The notes under the pieces are model-generated. The model worked only from the letters and a program-made list of their open reading frames with translations, did no database searches and had not been told where the DNA came from. DNA of 64,000 nt from Pseudomonas koreensis (GTDB taxonomy: Bacteria; Pseudomonadota; Gammaproteobacteria; Pseudomonadales; Pseudomonadaceae): positions 124,001 to 188,000 of the forward strand of contig NZ_JAOEJU010000002.1 in assembly GCF_025447595.1 (NCBI RefSeq). Direction: 5' to 3'. Both the position numbers and the translations under genes were made by a program. Of this stretch, positions 56,647-64,000 are shown piece by piece. Position 1 is the stretch's first letter; every line of letters begins with the position of its first letter.

Positions 56647-57645
56647 TTAACCGTGTGGCCGGAACTGACTCGGAGCCACGCCGCTCCAGCGCACGAAGGC
56701 ATGGCGGAAGCTCGCGGTCTCACTAAAACCGAGGGTTTCGGCGATGCGGTAGATCGGCAGCTGATCTTCGCAAAGCATCTGCTTGGCCCGTTCGAAACGC
56801 AGTTCGTCGAGCAGTTCCTGATAGCTGCAACCCATGTCCTTCAAATGCCGGCGTAAGGTGCGCGGCGAGCAGTTCATTTGTTGCGCCAGACCTTCCAGCC
56901 CCGGCGCGGCATTGAGTTGCGCGCTGAGCAATTGACGGATGCGCCCGAGCCACGCCTGACGGCCGGTGAACTCGGTGTTCTGCTTGCGACAGCGTTCGGC
57001 CATGGCTTGGTGGGTAATGATGTCGGCCAGCGGCAACGGCTGATCGAGCCAGCGCGGGTCGAAGGCGAAGGCGTTGTCCTTGGCGCCGAATTGCAGGGGC
57101 GCCTTGAAGTGTTCGGCGTAGCTGTCGCGGTAATCCGGAGCGGAGTGTTCGAAGCGGGTGGCGAGCAGTGGCAGTGGATGACCGAGCAGGTCGTCGCAGA
57201 TGACTTTCAGCGACACCAGACAGAACTCTGCGTTGAACACTGCCATTGACGGACTCTCGCGGTAGTCGGCGGCGACGAACCAGACACGCTCGCCGTCGTC
57301 CTCCAGGCTCAGTTCGAAAAGTGTTCCCAGCAGCGCCGGATAACGGATCGCCAGCCGCAAAGCGTCACCGAAGGTGGCACAGGTCAGTAGCGCGTAACCG
57401 AGAATGCCGTAGCAGGAAACGTGCATGCGCCGGCCCAGTTCCAGGCCGATGTCATGCTTGAGCGCGACCGCGTTGGCGCAGACCTGCATCTCCTGATTGG
57501 TGGTGATGCGGGTGTCGGCCCGGCTCAGATCCGCCGCGCTGATACCGCTGCCGGCGAGCAGTGCGTCGCTGGACAGGCCTTGATCCCGGAAGGTGTTGAG
57601 CACCAGGGAGACGGCGTTGAGGGTGGTGAGGTGGGAATGGAGCAT
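56647..57645 (-). CDS. AraC-family transcriptional regulator
   Basis: A 332-residue regulator with an N-terminal Arabinose_bd (OruR/PhbR-like) domain ('ISAADLSRADTRIT', 'LGRRMHVSCYGILGYALLT') and a C-terminal AraC DNA-binding domain ('LAQQMNCSPRTLRRHLKDMG', 'IAETLGFSETASFRHAFVRW'). ATG 57645 is chosen because GGGA is 7 nt away; a further ATG at 57669 has a misplaced ribosome site. It lies upstream of, and is read in the same direction as, the acetylpolyamine operon (132 bp between), so it probably regulates that operon. Confidence 0.88.
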   Translation of the reverse strand: MLHSHLTTLNAVSLVLNTFRDQGLSSDALLAGSGISAADLSRADTRITTNQEMQVCANAVALKHDIGLELGRRMHVSCYGILGYALLTCATFGDALRLAIRYPALLGTLFELSLEDDGERVWFVAADYRESPSMAVFNAEFCLVSLKVICDDLLGHPLPLLATRFEHSAPDYRDSYAEHFKAPLQFGAKDNAFAFDPRWLDQPLPLADIITHQAMAERCRKQNTEFTGRQAWLGRIRQLLSAQLNAAPGLEGLAQQMNCSPRTLRRHLKDMGCSYQELLDELRFERAKQMLCEDQLPIYRIAETLGFSETASFRHAFVRWSGVAPSQFRPHG

Positions 57646-57973
57646 AGAGGCGTCCCGAGCGAAATACATATCCTTGAAAGCAAATTACATACCAGAAGTT
57701 GATCTCGATTGTTTGTGGTAGTTAATGTTCATAGAGACGGCCATTTTTTAGTTTGTCATATATAGGATCATGGCTCCCGCCTGTTTAACTTAATGCGAAA
57801 TAGTTGTTTTGGCGACTGTCAGAAGTAACAGGTTTTTAAGTATATGGACGCCGTTTGTCGATTAGTTGCTAATTGTCTTTATTTAAGTCTTTTTGTTTGA
57901 TTTGTGTTTGTCTGGGTCTACGCTCAGTTTGTAGTCGTAATGTGTGGAATGTTTCATAAAGGGGAGTGAAGAA
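57646..57973. other. A+T-rich intergenic region
   Basis: About 328 bp, much richer in A+T than the rest of the window, with runs such as 'tttagtttgtcatatatagg'. It holds the leader of the orphan gene at 57974 and the start region of the AraC gene; I see no clear repeat, RNA or operator. Confidence 0.6.
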
Positions 57974-58450
57974 ATGAATTCGAAAAACAAAGAAGTCGAA
58001 GATCGTCGTACTTATATTGAAAACGTATTGGAAAAATACGGAAAAGGAAAGAATCCTGTAGGTGAGGGGAGCATGAAAGGGACGCTGGATGACCAGCCTT
58101 TTGAATCTGAGGCCGATTCATGGGTGGAGCATGAAGACAAAAACGGAAAGAGGTGGCTGCTCCTGTTCAGAAGCAATGATTCCGGTATTAACCTGGAGGT
58201 CAATCAATCAGCTTTATACTCGGATATGTATGATTTTCGTATGGGTTATGGCGATTTTTTTAATTCTGTTTTTGATAATGATCCCAGCCGTTGGCATGCG
58301 GACACAGCAAGGTTTTCAGGTGTGTCCTTTGATGCCAGCACAGGAAGGTTTCAGTGCGACGTTGACGCAACTCTTTACCGCGGTGATCCCCAAAATCAGG
58401 AAACGGCAAAATTAAAAGCGAAACTCTTTGTGGTTAAGCCTGCAAAATAG
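57974..58450 (+). CDS. A+T-rich orphan protein of unknown function
   Basis: A 158-residue soluble protein. GGGGAG just before ATG 57974 is a strong ribosome site. It is rich in Asp, Glu, Lys and Asn, starts with a charged helix ('KNKEVEDRRTYIENVLEKYGKG') and continues as probable beta structure ('ESEADSWVEHEDKNGKRWLL', 'YRGDPQNQETAKLKAKLFVV'). Codon use is far more A/T-ending than in the neighbours, suggesting recent acquisition. It is followed by its own terminator. I do not recognise the family; no partner gene is adjacent. Confidence 0.8.
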   Translation: MNSKNKEVEDRRTYIENVLEKYGKGKNPVGEGSMKGTLDDQPFESEADSWVEHEDKNGKRWLLLFRSNDSGINLEVNQSALYSDMYDFRMGYGDFFNSVFDNDPSRWHADTARFSGVSFDASTGRFQCDVDATLYRGDPQNQETAKLKAKLFVVKPAK

Positions 58451-58455
58451 TCGAT

Positions 58456-58485
58456 ACCCCTCCATTGCAGTAAGGAGGGGTGTCT
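58456..58485 (+). terminator. Terminator after orphan gene
   Basis: The stem ACCCCTCC / GGAGGGGT with a 10-nt loop is followed by a T-rich stretch, directly after the stop of the orphan gene. Confidence 0.85.
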
Positions 58486-58523
58486 TTATCTTCATTGATG
58501 AGTTGACCGCAGAACAGATCAAC

Positions 58524-59531
58524 TTACAAAGACAGTTCTCCACATAGATCCAGTTCCACGAACTGCCGAACGCTTGTTATTTCAAGTCCCGCGCCCAGCA
58601 AAGCATTCAACTTGCCGAACGCTGCCTCGCGAGTCATGCCGCCACCGGACAGCACGCCTACACCACGCAAACGGCTGCCGGCTTCATACACATCCAGTTC
58701 CACACCACCTTCATGGCACTGCGTGACCGCAACCACGACCACGCCGTTGTCCCGCGCCCGGCCGAGGCTGGCGAGGAATTGCGGGTTGTCGCTCGGCCCG
58801 GTGCCGCTGCCGTAGCATTCCAGCACCAAACCCTGAATGCCGCTGTCGAGCAAGCCGTCGATGATCTCGGCGCCGATGCCCGGGAACAGCGGCAACACCG
58901 CCACCCTGGCCAGTTGCTTGGGCTGGTTGTAGTTCAACGCGGCCGGCAGGGAAGTGGCTTTCACGCCGCCGCCCTGACGCTCCAGGCGTTTGAACGGATG
59001 ACGGCCGAAGCTGCGCACTTTCGCGCAACGGGTCGGCGCCAGCAGTTCGCCGTGGAAATACAGATGCACGCCCGGCGCCAGGCCGTGGCCGAGGGCGACC
59101 AGTGCGCCGCTGAGGTTTTCCCAGGCGTCGCTGTCGGTGACGCCGGCCGGCAGCATCGAACCGGTGAAACACACGCGGGCATGCAGGCCGAGCAACTGGA
59201 AGCTCATGGCGGCGGCGCTGTAGGCCAGGGTGTCGGTGCCGTGCAGGATCAGCACGCTGTCGCAGCCTTGCACATCGACGGCGTCGACCACTGCTTCACG
59301 CAGTTGCTGCCAGTAGGCCGGGGTCATATTGGCGCTGTCGATCAGCGGCGACATCTCGCGAAAGCGCCACTGTGGCACCACCAGCTCAGGTTGGCTGTGC
59401 AGGTAATCGCGCATCCGCGCTTCGAAACCGGAGGCCGGGGCCAGGCCGTTGGCGCTGGCCTGCATGCCGATGGTGCCACCGGTGTACAGCACCATGACGT
59501 GCTGGGCGGCAGGGTAGGTCGAGGAATTCAT
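58524..59531 (-). CDS. ansA: L-asparaginase (type I)
   Basis: A 335-residue asparaginase without a signal peptide, so probably cytoplasmic; it hydrolyses asparagine to aspartate and ammonia. Catalytic motifs are LYTGGTIGM near residues 15-23 and LILHGTDTLAYSA near 95. Start 59531 has CGGAG upstream; further upstream frame is REP sequence. With the alanine/Na+ symporter and aspartase that follow in the same orientation it makes an amino-acid catabolic cluster (Asn to Asp to fumarate). Confidence 0.92.
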   Translation of the reverse strand: MNSSTYPAAQHVMVLYTGGTIGMQASANGLAPASGFEARMRDYLHSQPELVVPQWRFREMSPLIDSANMTPAYWQQLREAVVDAVDVQGCDSVLILHGTDTLAYSAAAMSFQLLGLHARVCFTGSMLPAGVTDSDAWENLSGALVALGHGLAPGVHLYFHGELLAPTRCAKVRSFGRHPFKRLERQGGGVKATSLPAALNYNQPKQLARVAVLPLFPGIGAEIIDGLLDSGIQGLVLECYGSGTGPSDNPQFLASLGRARDNGVVVVAVTQCHEGGVELDVYEAGSRLRGVGVLSGGGMTREAAFGKLNALLGAGLEITSVRQFVELDLCGELSL

Positions 59532-59557
59532 GGGGATTCTCCGAAACAATGAGGTCC

Positions 59558-59662
59558 TGTGGGAGCGAGCTTGCTCCGGGCGGCGATCCGACGAAAGCGG
59601 TGCGTCAGTCAGCATATGTATCAACTGAACGACTGCATTCGCGAGCAGGCTCGCTCCCACAG
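59558..59662. repeat. REPIN (inverted REP pair, one diverged)
   Basis: GGGAGCGAGCTTGCTCCGGG (diverged REP) and CGCGAGCAGGCTCGCTCCCA lie about 60 bp apart between ansA and the symporter gene. Confidence 0.88.
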
Positions 59663-59712
59663 TTTTTCGAACTGTAACTGACGGGAGCGGGGATGCGCCC
59701 GTCATTCATCCA

Positions 59713-61158
59713 TCAGCGTTGCGCTGCAGGGATGCCTTGCGGCTGAGAGTCAACCTGGGTACCGGCCGACGGATTGGCAGGCCAAGCCTTCAGGTCCAGG
59801 TCCAGGTCGCTGAACTTGCTGGAGTCGAAAACTGGCTGGTCAACACCGGCGCGGCGCTGTGCGTCGTAGTCGCGCATCACGCGCATTCCGACCTTGAACA
59901 GCATCGCCAGGGCCACCAGGTTGACGAAGGCCAGGCAGGTCATGGTGATGTCGGCGAAGGCGAACACGGTCGACAGGTCCTGCATCGAACCCCAGACCAC
60001 CAGCGCCAGCACCAGGCCGCGGAAAGTCATCAGCGCAGCGCGGTTGCGGGTGAGGAACTGCAGGCTGTTTTCGCCCAGGTAGTAGTTGTAGAGGATGCAA
60101 GTGAAGACGAACAGCGACAGCGCGACGCTGACGAACATGCGGCCCCAGTCACCGACCACGGCGGCCAGCGAGTTCTGGGTCAGGACGATGCCGTCACCTT
60201 CGAAGCCCGGGGTGTAGAAGCCCGACAGCAGGATCAGCAGCGCGGTGCAGGTGCAGATCACGAAGGTATCGAGGAACACGCTGAACGCCTGAACCACGCC
60301 CTGAGCGCCCGGGTGCTTCACGGCGGCCACGGCGGCAACGTTCGGCGCACTGCCCAGGCCCGCTTCGTTGGCGAACACGCCACGCTTCACGCCCATGACA
60401 ATCGCGCTGCCGAGCAGGCCGCCGAAGGCCGGGTCGAGACCGAAGGCGCTCTTGAAGATGGTTTCCAGCATGGCTGGCACGTGTTCGATCTGGGTGCCGA
60501 TCACGTACAGGGTCACGCCGATGTAAGCCAGGGTCTTGATCGGTACCAGCAGGTCGGACACCGACGCGATGCGCTTGATGCCGCCGATGAAGGTAATGGC
60601 CAGCAGCACTGCCAGGACGATACCGGTGTGTTGCGGGTCAAAAGCGAAGGCGTTTTGCAGCGAGTGGGTCACGGTGTAGGACTGCAGGCCGATGAAGGCG
60701 AAGCCGTAGGTGACCAGCAGCAGGATCGAGAACACCACCGCCATGCCCTTGAGCTTCAGGCCGTGCTGGATGTAGTAAGCCGGACCACCACGGTACAGGC
60801 CGTCGCCATCGGCGCGCTTGTAGACCTGGGCCAGGGTACATTCGAAGAAGCTGCTGGACATGCCGACCAGAGCGGTCACCCACATCCAGAACACCGCACC
60901 CGGACCACCGAGGGTCACGGCGATGCCGACACCGGCGATGTTGCCTGCACCGACACGGCCGGCGAGGCTGAGCATCAGGGCCTGGAACGAGCTGAGTTGA
61001 CCGGCGCTGCCTTTGAGGCTGTCGCGGAACACCGCGAACATGTGGAAGAAGTGGCGCAATTGAACGAAACGCGAGCGAATCGTGAAGTAGCTACCGAGCC
61101 CGACAATGAGCACGATCAGTACTTTCCCTGAGAGGAAGTCGTTGATGACTTCGAGCAT
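59713..61158 (-). CDS. Sodium:alanine/glycine symporter (AGCS family)
   Basis: A 481-residue transporter with about 10-11 membrane segments. AGCS features are 'LMLSLAGRVGAGNIAGVGIAVTLGGPGAVFWMW' spread over residues 62-94, 'YRGGPAYYIQHGL' and 'GVFANEAGLGSAPN'. It imports alanine or glycine with sodium across the inner membrane. GAGGAA precedes the ATG. The cytoplasmic tail is about 60 residues. Confidence 0.93.
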   Translation of the reverse strand: MLEVINDFLSGKVLIVLIVGLGSYFTIRSRFVQLRHFFHMFAVFRDSLKGSAGQLSSFQALMLSLAGRVGAGNIAGVGIAVTLGGPGAVFWMWVTALVGMSSSFFECTLAQVYKRADGDGLYRGGPAYYIQHGLKLKGMAVVFSILLLVTYGFAFIGLQSYTVTHSLQNAFAFDPQHTGIVLAVLLAITFIGGIKRIASVSDLLVPIKTLAYIGVTLYVIGTQIEHVPAMLETIFKSAFGLDPAFGGLLGSAIVMGVKRGVFANEAGLGSAPNVAAVAAVKHPGAQGVVQAFSVFLDTFVICTCTALLILLSGFYTPGFEGDGIVLTQNSLAAVVGDWGRMFVSVALSLFVFTCILYNYYLGENSLQFLTRNRAALMTFRGLVLALVVWGSMQDLSTVFAFADITMTCLAFVNLVALAMLFKVGMRVMRDYDAQRRAGVDQPVFDSSKFSDLDLDLKAWPANPSAGTQVDSQPQGIPAAQR

Positions 61159-61446
61159 GGATTTTTCCTCGCTGTTTATTGTGTAAGCAAATGCTGGATG
61201 GTCGGAAACATCGCGTTACACCGGTGTGCGCGCGGCACAACGGGCGAGGCGAGGGTTTCGTCCCGGATCCATATCGCGGGTTTGTTATTAGTTCGGGTTT
61301 CGCATGGGTTATGGCCTCGTTACCGATGACCGCTCACGCGAAGAGGGGCGGCACTATACCGATCAGTGCGGCGCCCGTCTGCACGGTTGTGGTGCAAGCG
61401 ACGAAACGAAGCTTTGAAACACCCGACGTTACCGGCGTCGGGCTCT

Positions 61447-61535
61447 TGTGGGAGCGAGCCTGCTCGCGATGCAGACGCTGCGGTTCAACAGGCAAACCGC
61501 GTAATCGTTTATCGCGAGCAGGCTCGCTCCCACAG
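61447..61535. repeat. REPIN (inverted REP pair)
   Basis: GGGAGCGAGCCTGCTCGCGA and its reverse complement lie about 43 bp apart, both perfect copies. Confidence 0.93.
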
Positions 61536-61560
61536 AAGACGATTTTGCTACTCAATAGTT

Positions 61561-61595
61561 AAAAAAAAGGGCTTGGAGAATGATCTCCAAGCCCT
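61561..61595 (-). terminator. Terminator of aspA
   Basis: A 12-bp perfect stem (AGGGCTTGGAGA / TCTCCAAGCCCT) with a 4-nt loop is followed on the minus strand by a run of eight or more T. Confidence 0.95.
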
Positions 61596-61657
61596 CAAAA
61601 GGTGAGAGGTGTCTAGTCCCTCGACCTGGTGAGCGGTGCTACAAGTAACGCGTCGGA

Positions 61658-63082
61658 TCAGGCCTTCAGAGGCACCAGACGCGGAGCAATCATGTTTTCC
61701 GGGCGCAGGATGTCGGCGAGCATGGCTTCGTCGAGCAGACCTTCTTCGCGCACCAGTTCCAGCACGCCGCGGCCGCTTTCAAGGGCGATACGGGCGATGC
61801 GGGTGGCGTTTTTGTAGCCGATGTACGGGTTCAGTGCAGTGACCAGACCGATCGAGTGTTCGACCAGCTCGCGGCAGCGCGCTTCGTTGGCGGTGATGCC
61901 GACGATGCAGTGCTCGCGCAGCATGTCCATGGCGCGTTGCAGCAGGCGGATCGAGTCGAGGATCTTGAAGGCGATCAGCGGCTCCATCACGTTCAGTTGC
62001 AGTTGGCCGCCTTCGGCTGCCATGGTCAGCGCCAGATCGTTACCGATGACCTGGAACGCAACCTGGTTCACGGCTTCCGGGATCACCGGGTTGACCTTGC
62101 CTGGCATGATCGAGCTGCCTGGCTGACGCGCCGGCAGGTTGATTTCGTTGATGCCGGTGCGCGGGCCGCTGGACAGCAGGCGCAGGTCGTTGCAGATCTT
62201 CGACAGCTTGACCGCGGTGCGCTTGAGCATGCCGGAGAACAGCACGAAGGCGCCCATGTCGGAGGTGGCTTCGATCAGGTCGGCAGCTGGAACCAGCGGT
62301 TGACCGCTGATCAGGGCCAGACGCTGTACGGCCAGGGCCTGGTAGCGCGGGTCGGCGTTGATGCCGGTGCCGATCGCGGTGCCGCCCAGGTTCACTTCGG
62401 TCAGGACTTCCGGGGCCAGCGTCTTCAGACGGGCCAGGTCTTCACCCATGGTGGTGGCGAAAGCACGGAACTCTTGACCCAGAGTCATCGGTACGGCGTC
62501 TTGCAGCTGGGTACGACCCATCTTCAGGACGTGGTTGAATTCTTCACCCTTGGCCGCGAATGCCTGAATCAGGCTGTCGAGGCTGGCCAGCAGCGCATCG
62601 TGACCCAGCAGCAGACCCAAACGGATTGCGGTCGGGTAGGCGTCGTTGGTCGACTGCGCCATGTTCACGTCGTCGTTCGGGTGCAGGTACTGGTATTCGC
62701 CTTTCTGGTGACCCATTGCTTCCAGAGCAATGTTGGCGATCACTTCGTTGGCATTCATGTTGGTCGAAGTGCCAGCGCCGCCTTGAATCATGTCCACCAC
62801 GAACTCTTCGTGGAAATCGCCGCGGATCAGACGTGCACAGGCTTCGCTGATGGCAGCGTGCTTGGCTTCGCTCAGGTGACCCAGCTCGCGGTTGGCGTCA
62901 GCAGCGGCCTGTTTGACCATTGCCAGACCGACAACCAGTTTCGGGTAGTGCGAAATCGGAACGCCCGAGAGGCGGAAGTTGTTCACCGCTCGCAGGGTCT
63001 GGATGCCGTAATACGCTTGAGCAGGGACTTCGAGGGCGCCAAGCAGGTCGTTTTCTGTGCGGAATGATGCAGCGGAGGACAT
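61658..63082 (-). CDS. aspA: Aspartate ammonia-lyase (aspartase)
   Basis: A 474-residue fumarase/aspartase-superfamily enzyme that converts L-aspartate to fumarate and ammonia. The signature GSSIMPGKVNP is at about 320-330; other conserved parts are 'GGAGTSTNMNANEVIAN', 'DDVNMAQSTNDAYPT' and 'MGRTQLQDAVPMTLGQEF'. The start MSSAASF at 63082 is preferred to one four codons upstream, though neither has a clear ribosome site. It continues the Asn/Asp/Ala utilisation cluster and is divergent from the LysR regulator. Confidence 0.95.
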   Translation of the reverse strand: MSSAASFRTENDLLGALEVPAQAYYGIQTLRAVNNFRLSGVPISHYPKLVVGLAMVKQAAADANRELGHLSEAKHAAISEACARLIRGDFHEEFVVDMIQGGAGTSTNMNANEVIANIALEAMGHQKGEYQYLHPNDDVNMAQSTNDAYPTAIRLGLLLGHDALLASLDSLIQAFAAKGEEFNHVLKMGRTQLQDAVPMTLGQEFRAFATTMGEDLARLKTLAPEVLTEVNLGGTAIGTGINADPRYQALAVQRLALISGQPLVPAADLIEATSDMGAFVLFSGMLKRTAVKLSKICNDLRLLSSGPRTGINEINLPARQPGSSIMPGKVNPVIPEAVNQVAFQVIGNDLALTMAAEGGQLQLNVMEPLIAFKILDSIRLLQRAMDMLREHCIVGITANEARCRELVEHSIGLVTALNPYIGYKNATRIARIALESGRGVLELVREEGLLDEAMLADILRPENMIAPRLVPLKA

Positions 63083-63262
63083 GATAGAAATCATCTCGAT
63101 ATGGACCCGGTCTGTGCCGGAACGCTGCGAATGCTAGGCTTGTGGGAATTTTTGGGCCAATGCTGTTAAACACTGCCCTATGCACATTCGGCATAATGCC
63201 CGTGTGACGCCGCGGGCGCGGCAGACGTGTGACCTGTTTTGGTGCGTGTCCGGGAGGACGTG

Positions 63263-64000
63263 ATGAATCTGGAAAGCAAATGGCTCGAGGACTTCAGTGC
63301 TCTGGCTGCCACCCGCAGCTTCTCTCAGGCGGCCGAACGGCGCTTCGTGACTCAGCCGGCGTTCAGCCGGCGGATTCGTAGCCTGGAGGCTGCGCTCGGG
63401 CTGACACTGGTCAACCGCTCGCGTACACCGATCGAGCTGACGGCGGCGGGGCAACTGTTTCTGGTGACCGCGCGCACCGTGGTCGAACAGCTCGGCGAAG
63501 TGCTGCGCCATCTTCATCATCTGGAAGGCGGACAGGGCGAAGTGATTCAGGTCGCGGCGGCGCACTCGCTGGCCCTCGGTTTCTTCCCGCGCTGGATCGC
63601 GCAACTGCGCAATGAAGGCCTGAACATCGCCACGCGGCTGGTGGCGACCAACGTCGGCGACGCGGTGCACGCGCTGCGTGAAGGTGGCTGCGATCTGATG
63701 CTGGCGTTCTACGACCCGGACGCGGCGATGCAGATGGACCCGGAGATCTTCCCGTCGCTGCACCTGGGCCAGACCGAAATGCTTCCGGTATGTGCGGCAG
63801 ATGCCAATGGCAAGCCGCTGTTCGATCTGGAAGGCGAGGGCAGTGTGCCGTTGCTGGCATACAGCGCCGGGGCGTTTCTAGGGCGGTCTGTGAATGGCTT
63901 GCTGCGTCAGCGTCAGCTGCGCTTCACCACGATCTATGAAACCGCCATGGCCGACAGCCTGAAAAGCATGGCTCTGGAAGGCCTCGGCATTGCCTGGGTG
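63263..64000 (+). CDS. LysR-family regulator, HypT-like (3' partial)
   Basis: 246 residues are visible; the frame is still open at the window end, so the gene is cut. The N-terminal winged helix ('ESKWLEDFSALAATRSFSQA', 'VTQPAFSRRIRSLE') and the effector domain ('HSLALGFFPRWIAQL', 'MLPVCAADANGKPLF') resemble E. coli HypT (YjiE/QseD), a regulator that senses hypochlorous acid by methionine oxidation. Whether this one does so is not visible. GGGAGGA lies just before ATG 63263. It is divergent from aspA with 180 bp between. Confidence 0.88.
   Translation, partial: MNLESKWLEDFSALAATRSFSQAAERRFVTQPAFSRRIRSLEAALGLTLVNRSRTPIELTAAGQLFLVTARTVVEQLGEVLRHLHHLEGGQGEVIQVAAAHSLALGFFPRWIAQLRNEGLNIATRLVATNVGDAVHALREGGCDLMLAFYDPDAAMQMDPEIFPSLHLGQTEMLPVCAADANGKPLFDLEGEGSVPLLAYSAGAFLGRSVNGLLRQRQLRFTTIYETAMADSLKSMALEGLGIAWV

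Larger units (their letters stand above)
61159..61657. other. Intergenic region with REPIN and terminator
   Basis: About 499 bp between the symporter gene and aspA. It contains the symporter promoter region, one REPIN and the aspA terminator. I see no further gene in it. Confidence 0.7.

Overview
The window is a GC-rich, gene-dense chromosomal segment of a Pseudomonas, most likely of the P. fluorescens group. Support comes from gene content and order remembered from P. aeruginosa and P. putida (cfa-cls, pyrC2/folE2/amiC/COG0523 block, uvrD, pycR-pycA-pycB, aspA), from five REPIN-like pairs of the repeat GGGAGCGAGCCTGCTCGCGA, and from three parS-like palindromes (7152, 18420, 19336). In known pseudomonads these blocks lie in the origin-proximal part of the chromosome, which fits parS sites being present. 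No tRNA, rRNA, CRISPR array, phage or intact insertion sequence was seen.

Layout. 1-3947: end of an unknown membrane-anchored protein, a LysE exporter divergent from an Lrp regulator, and an orphan E3 (lpd3). 4111-10106: a Zur-like box followed by a tightly overlapping operon of three SPFH (HflK/HflC-like) membrane proteins, one with an 18-histidine N-terminus, and an HmtA-like P1B ATPase. 10284-13575: cyclopropane synthase, cardiolipin synthase and a DUF3617 periplasmic protein. 13623-23927: a zinc-starvation super-locus. From one Zur box the minus-strand operon folE2 / metal ABC transporter (ATPase, permease, binding protein) / gamma carbonic anhydrase / pyrC2 is read; divergent is the zinc amidase amiC; a second, perfect Zur box precedes a COG0523 metallochaperone, a DUF1826 protein and, further on, a second COG0523 GTPase. 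The common logic is zinc import plus zinc-sparing or metal-inserting replacements.

23929-36501: housekeeping and signalling genes (pdxY, thioesterase, CPA2 antiporter, SMI1/KNR4 protein, Tim44-like protein, EamA protein, uvrD, a PAS-GGDEF-EAL protein, an RpiR regulator with its own palindrome). 36743-41279: a small basic protein and the two-subunit pyruvate carboxylase with its LysR regulator. 41384-46008: two tandem autotransporters, the second of them apparently without a passenger. 46230-49640: two GNATs, a PaiB-like protein and a MocR regulator whose linker is encoded by an array of DnaA boxes with a 12-bp period. 49659-54245: a 1,528-residue dermonecrotic-toxin-like protein. 54392-57645: polyamine binding protein, acetylpolyamine amidohydrolase and AraC regulator. 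57974-58450: an A+T-rich orphan gene. 58524-64000: asparaginase, Na+/alanine symporter, aspartase and a HypT-like LysR regulator cut by the window end.

The most unusual signals are the DnaA-box array inside the mocR gene, the Zur-linked SPFH/P-type ATPase operon with a parS site in its third gene, and the three parS sites all lying within protein-coding sequence. Locus names and family assignments come from memory of the families; no database search was run.
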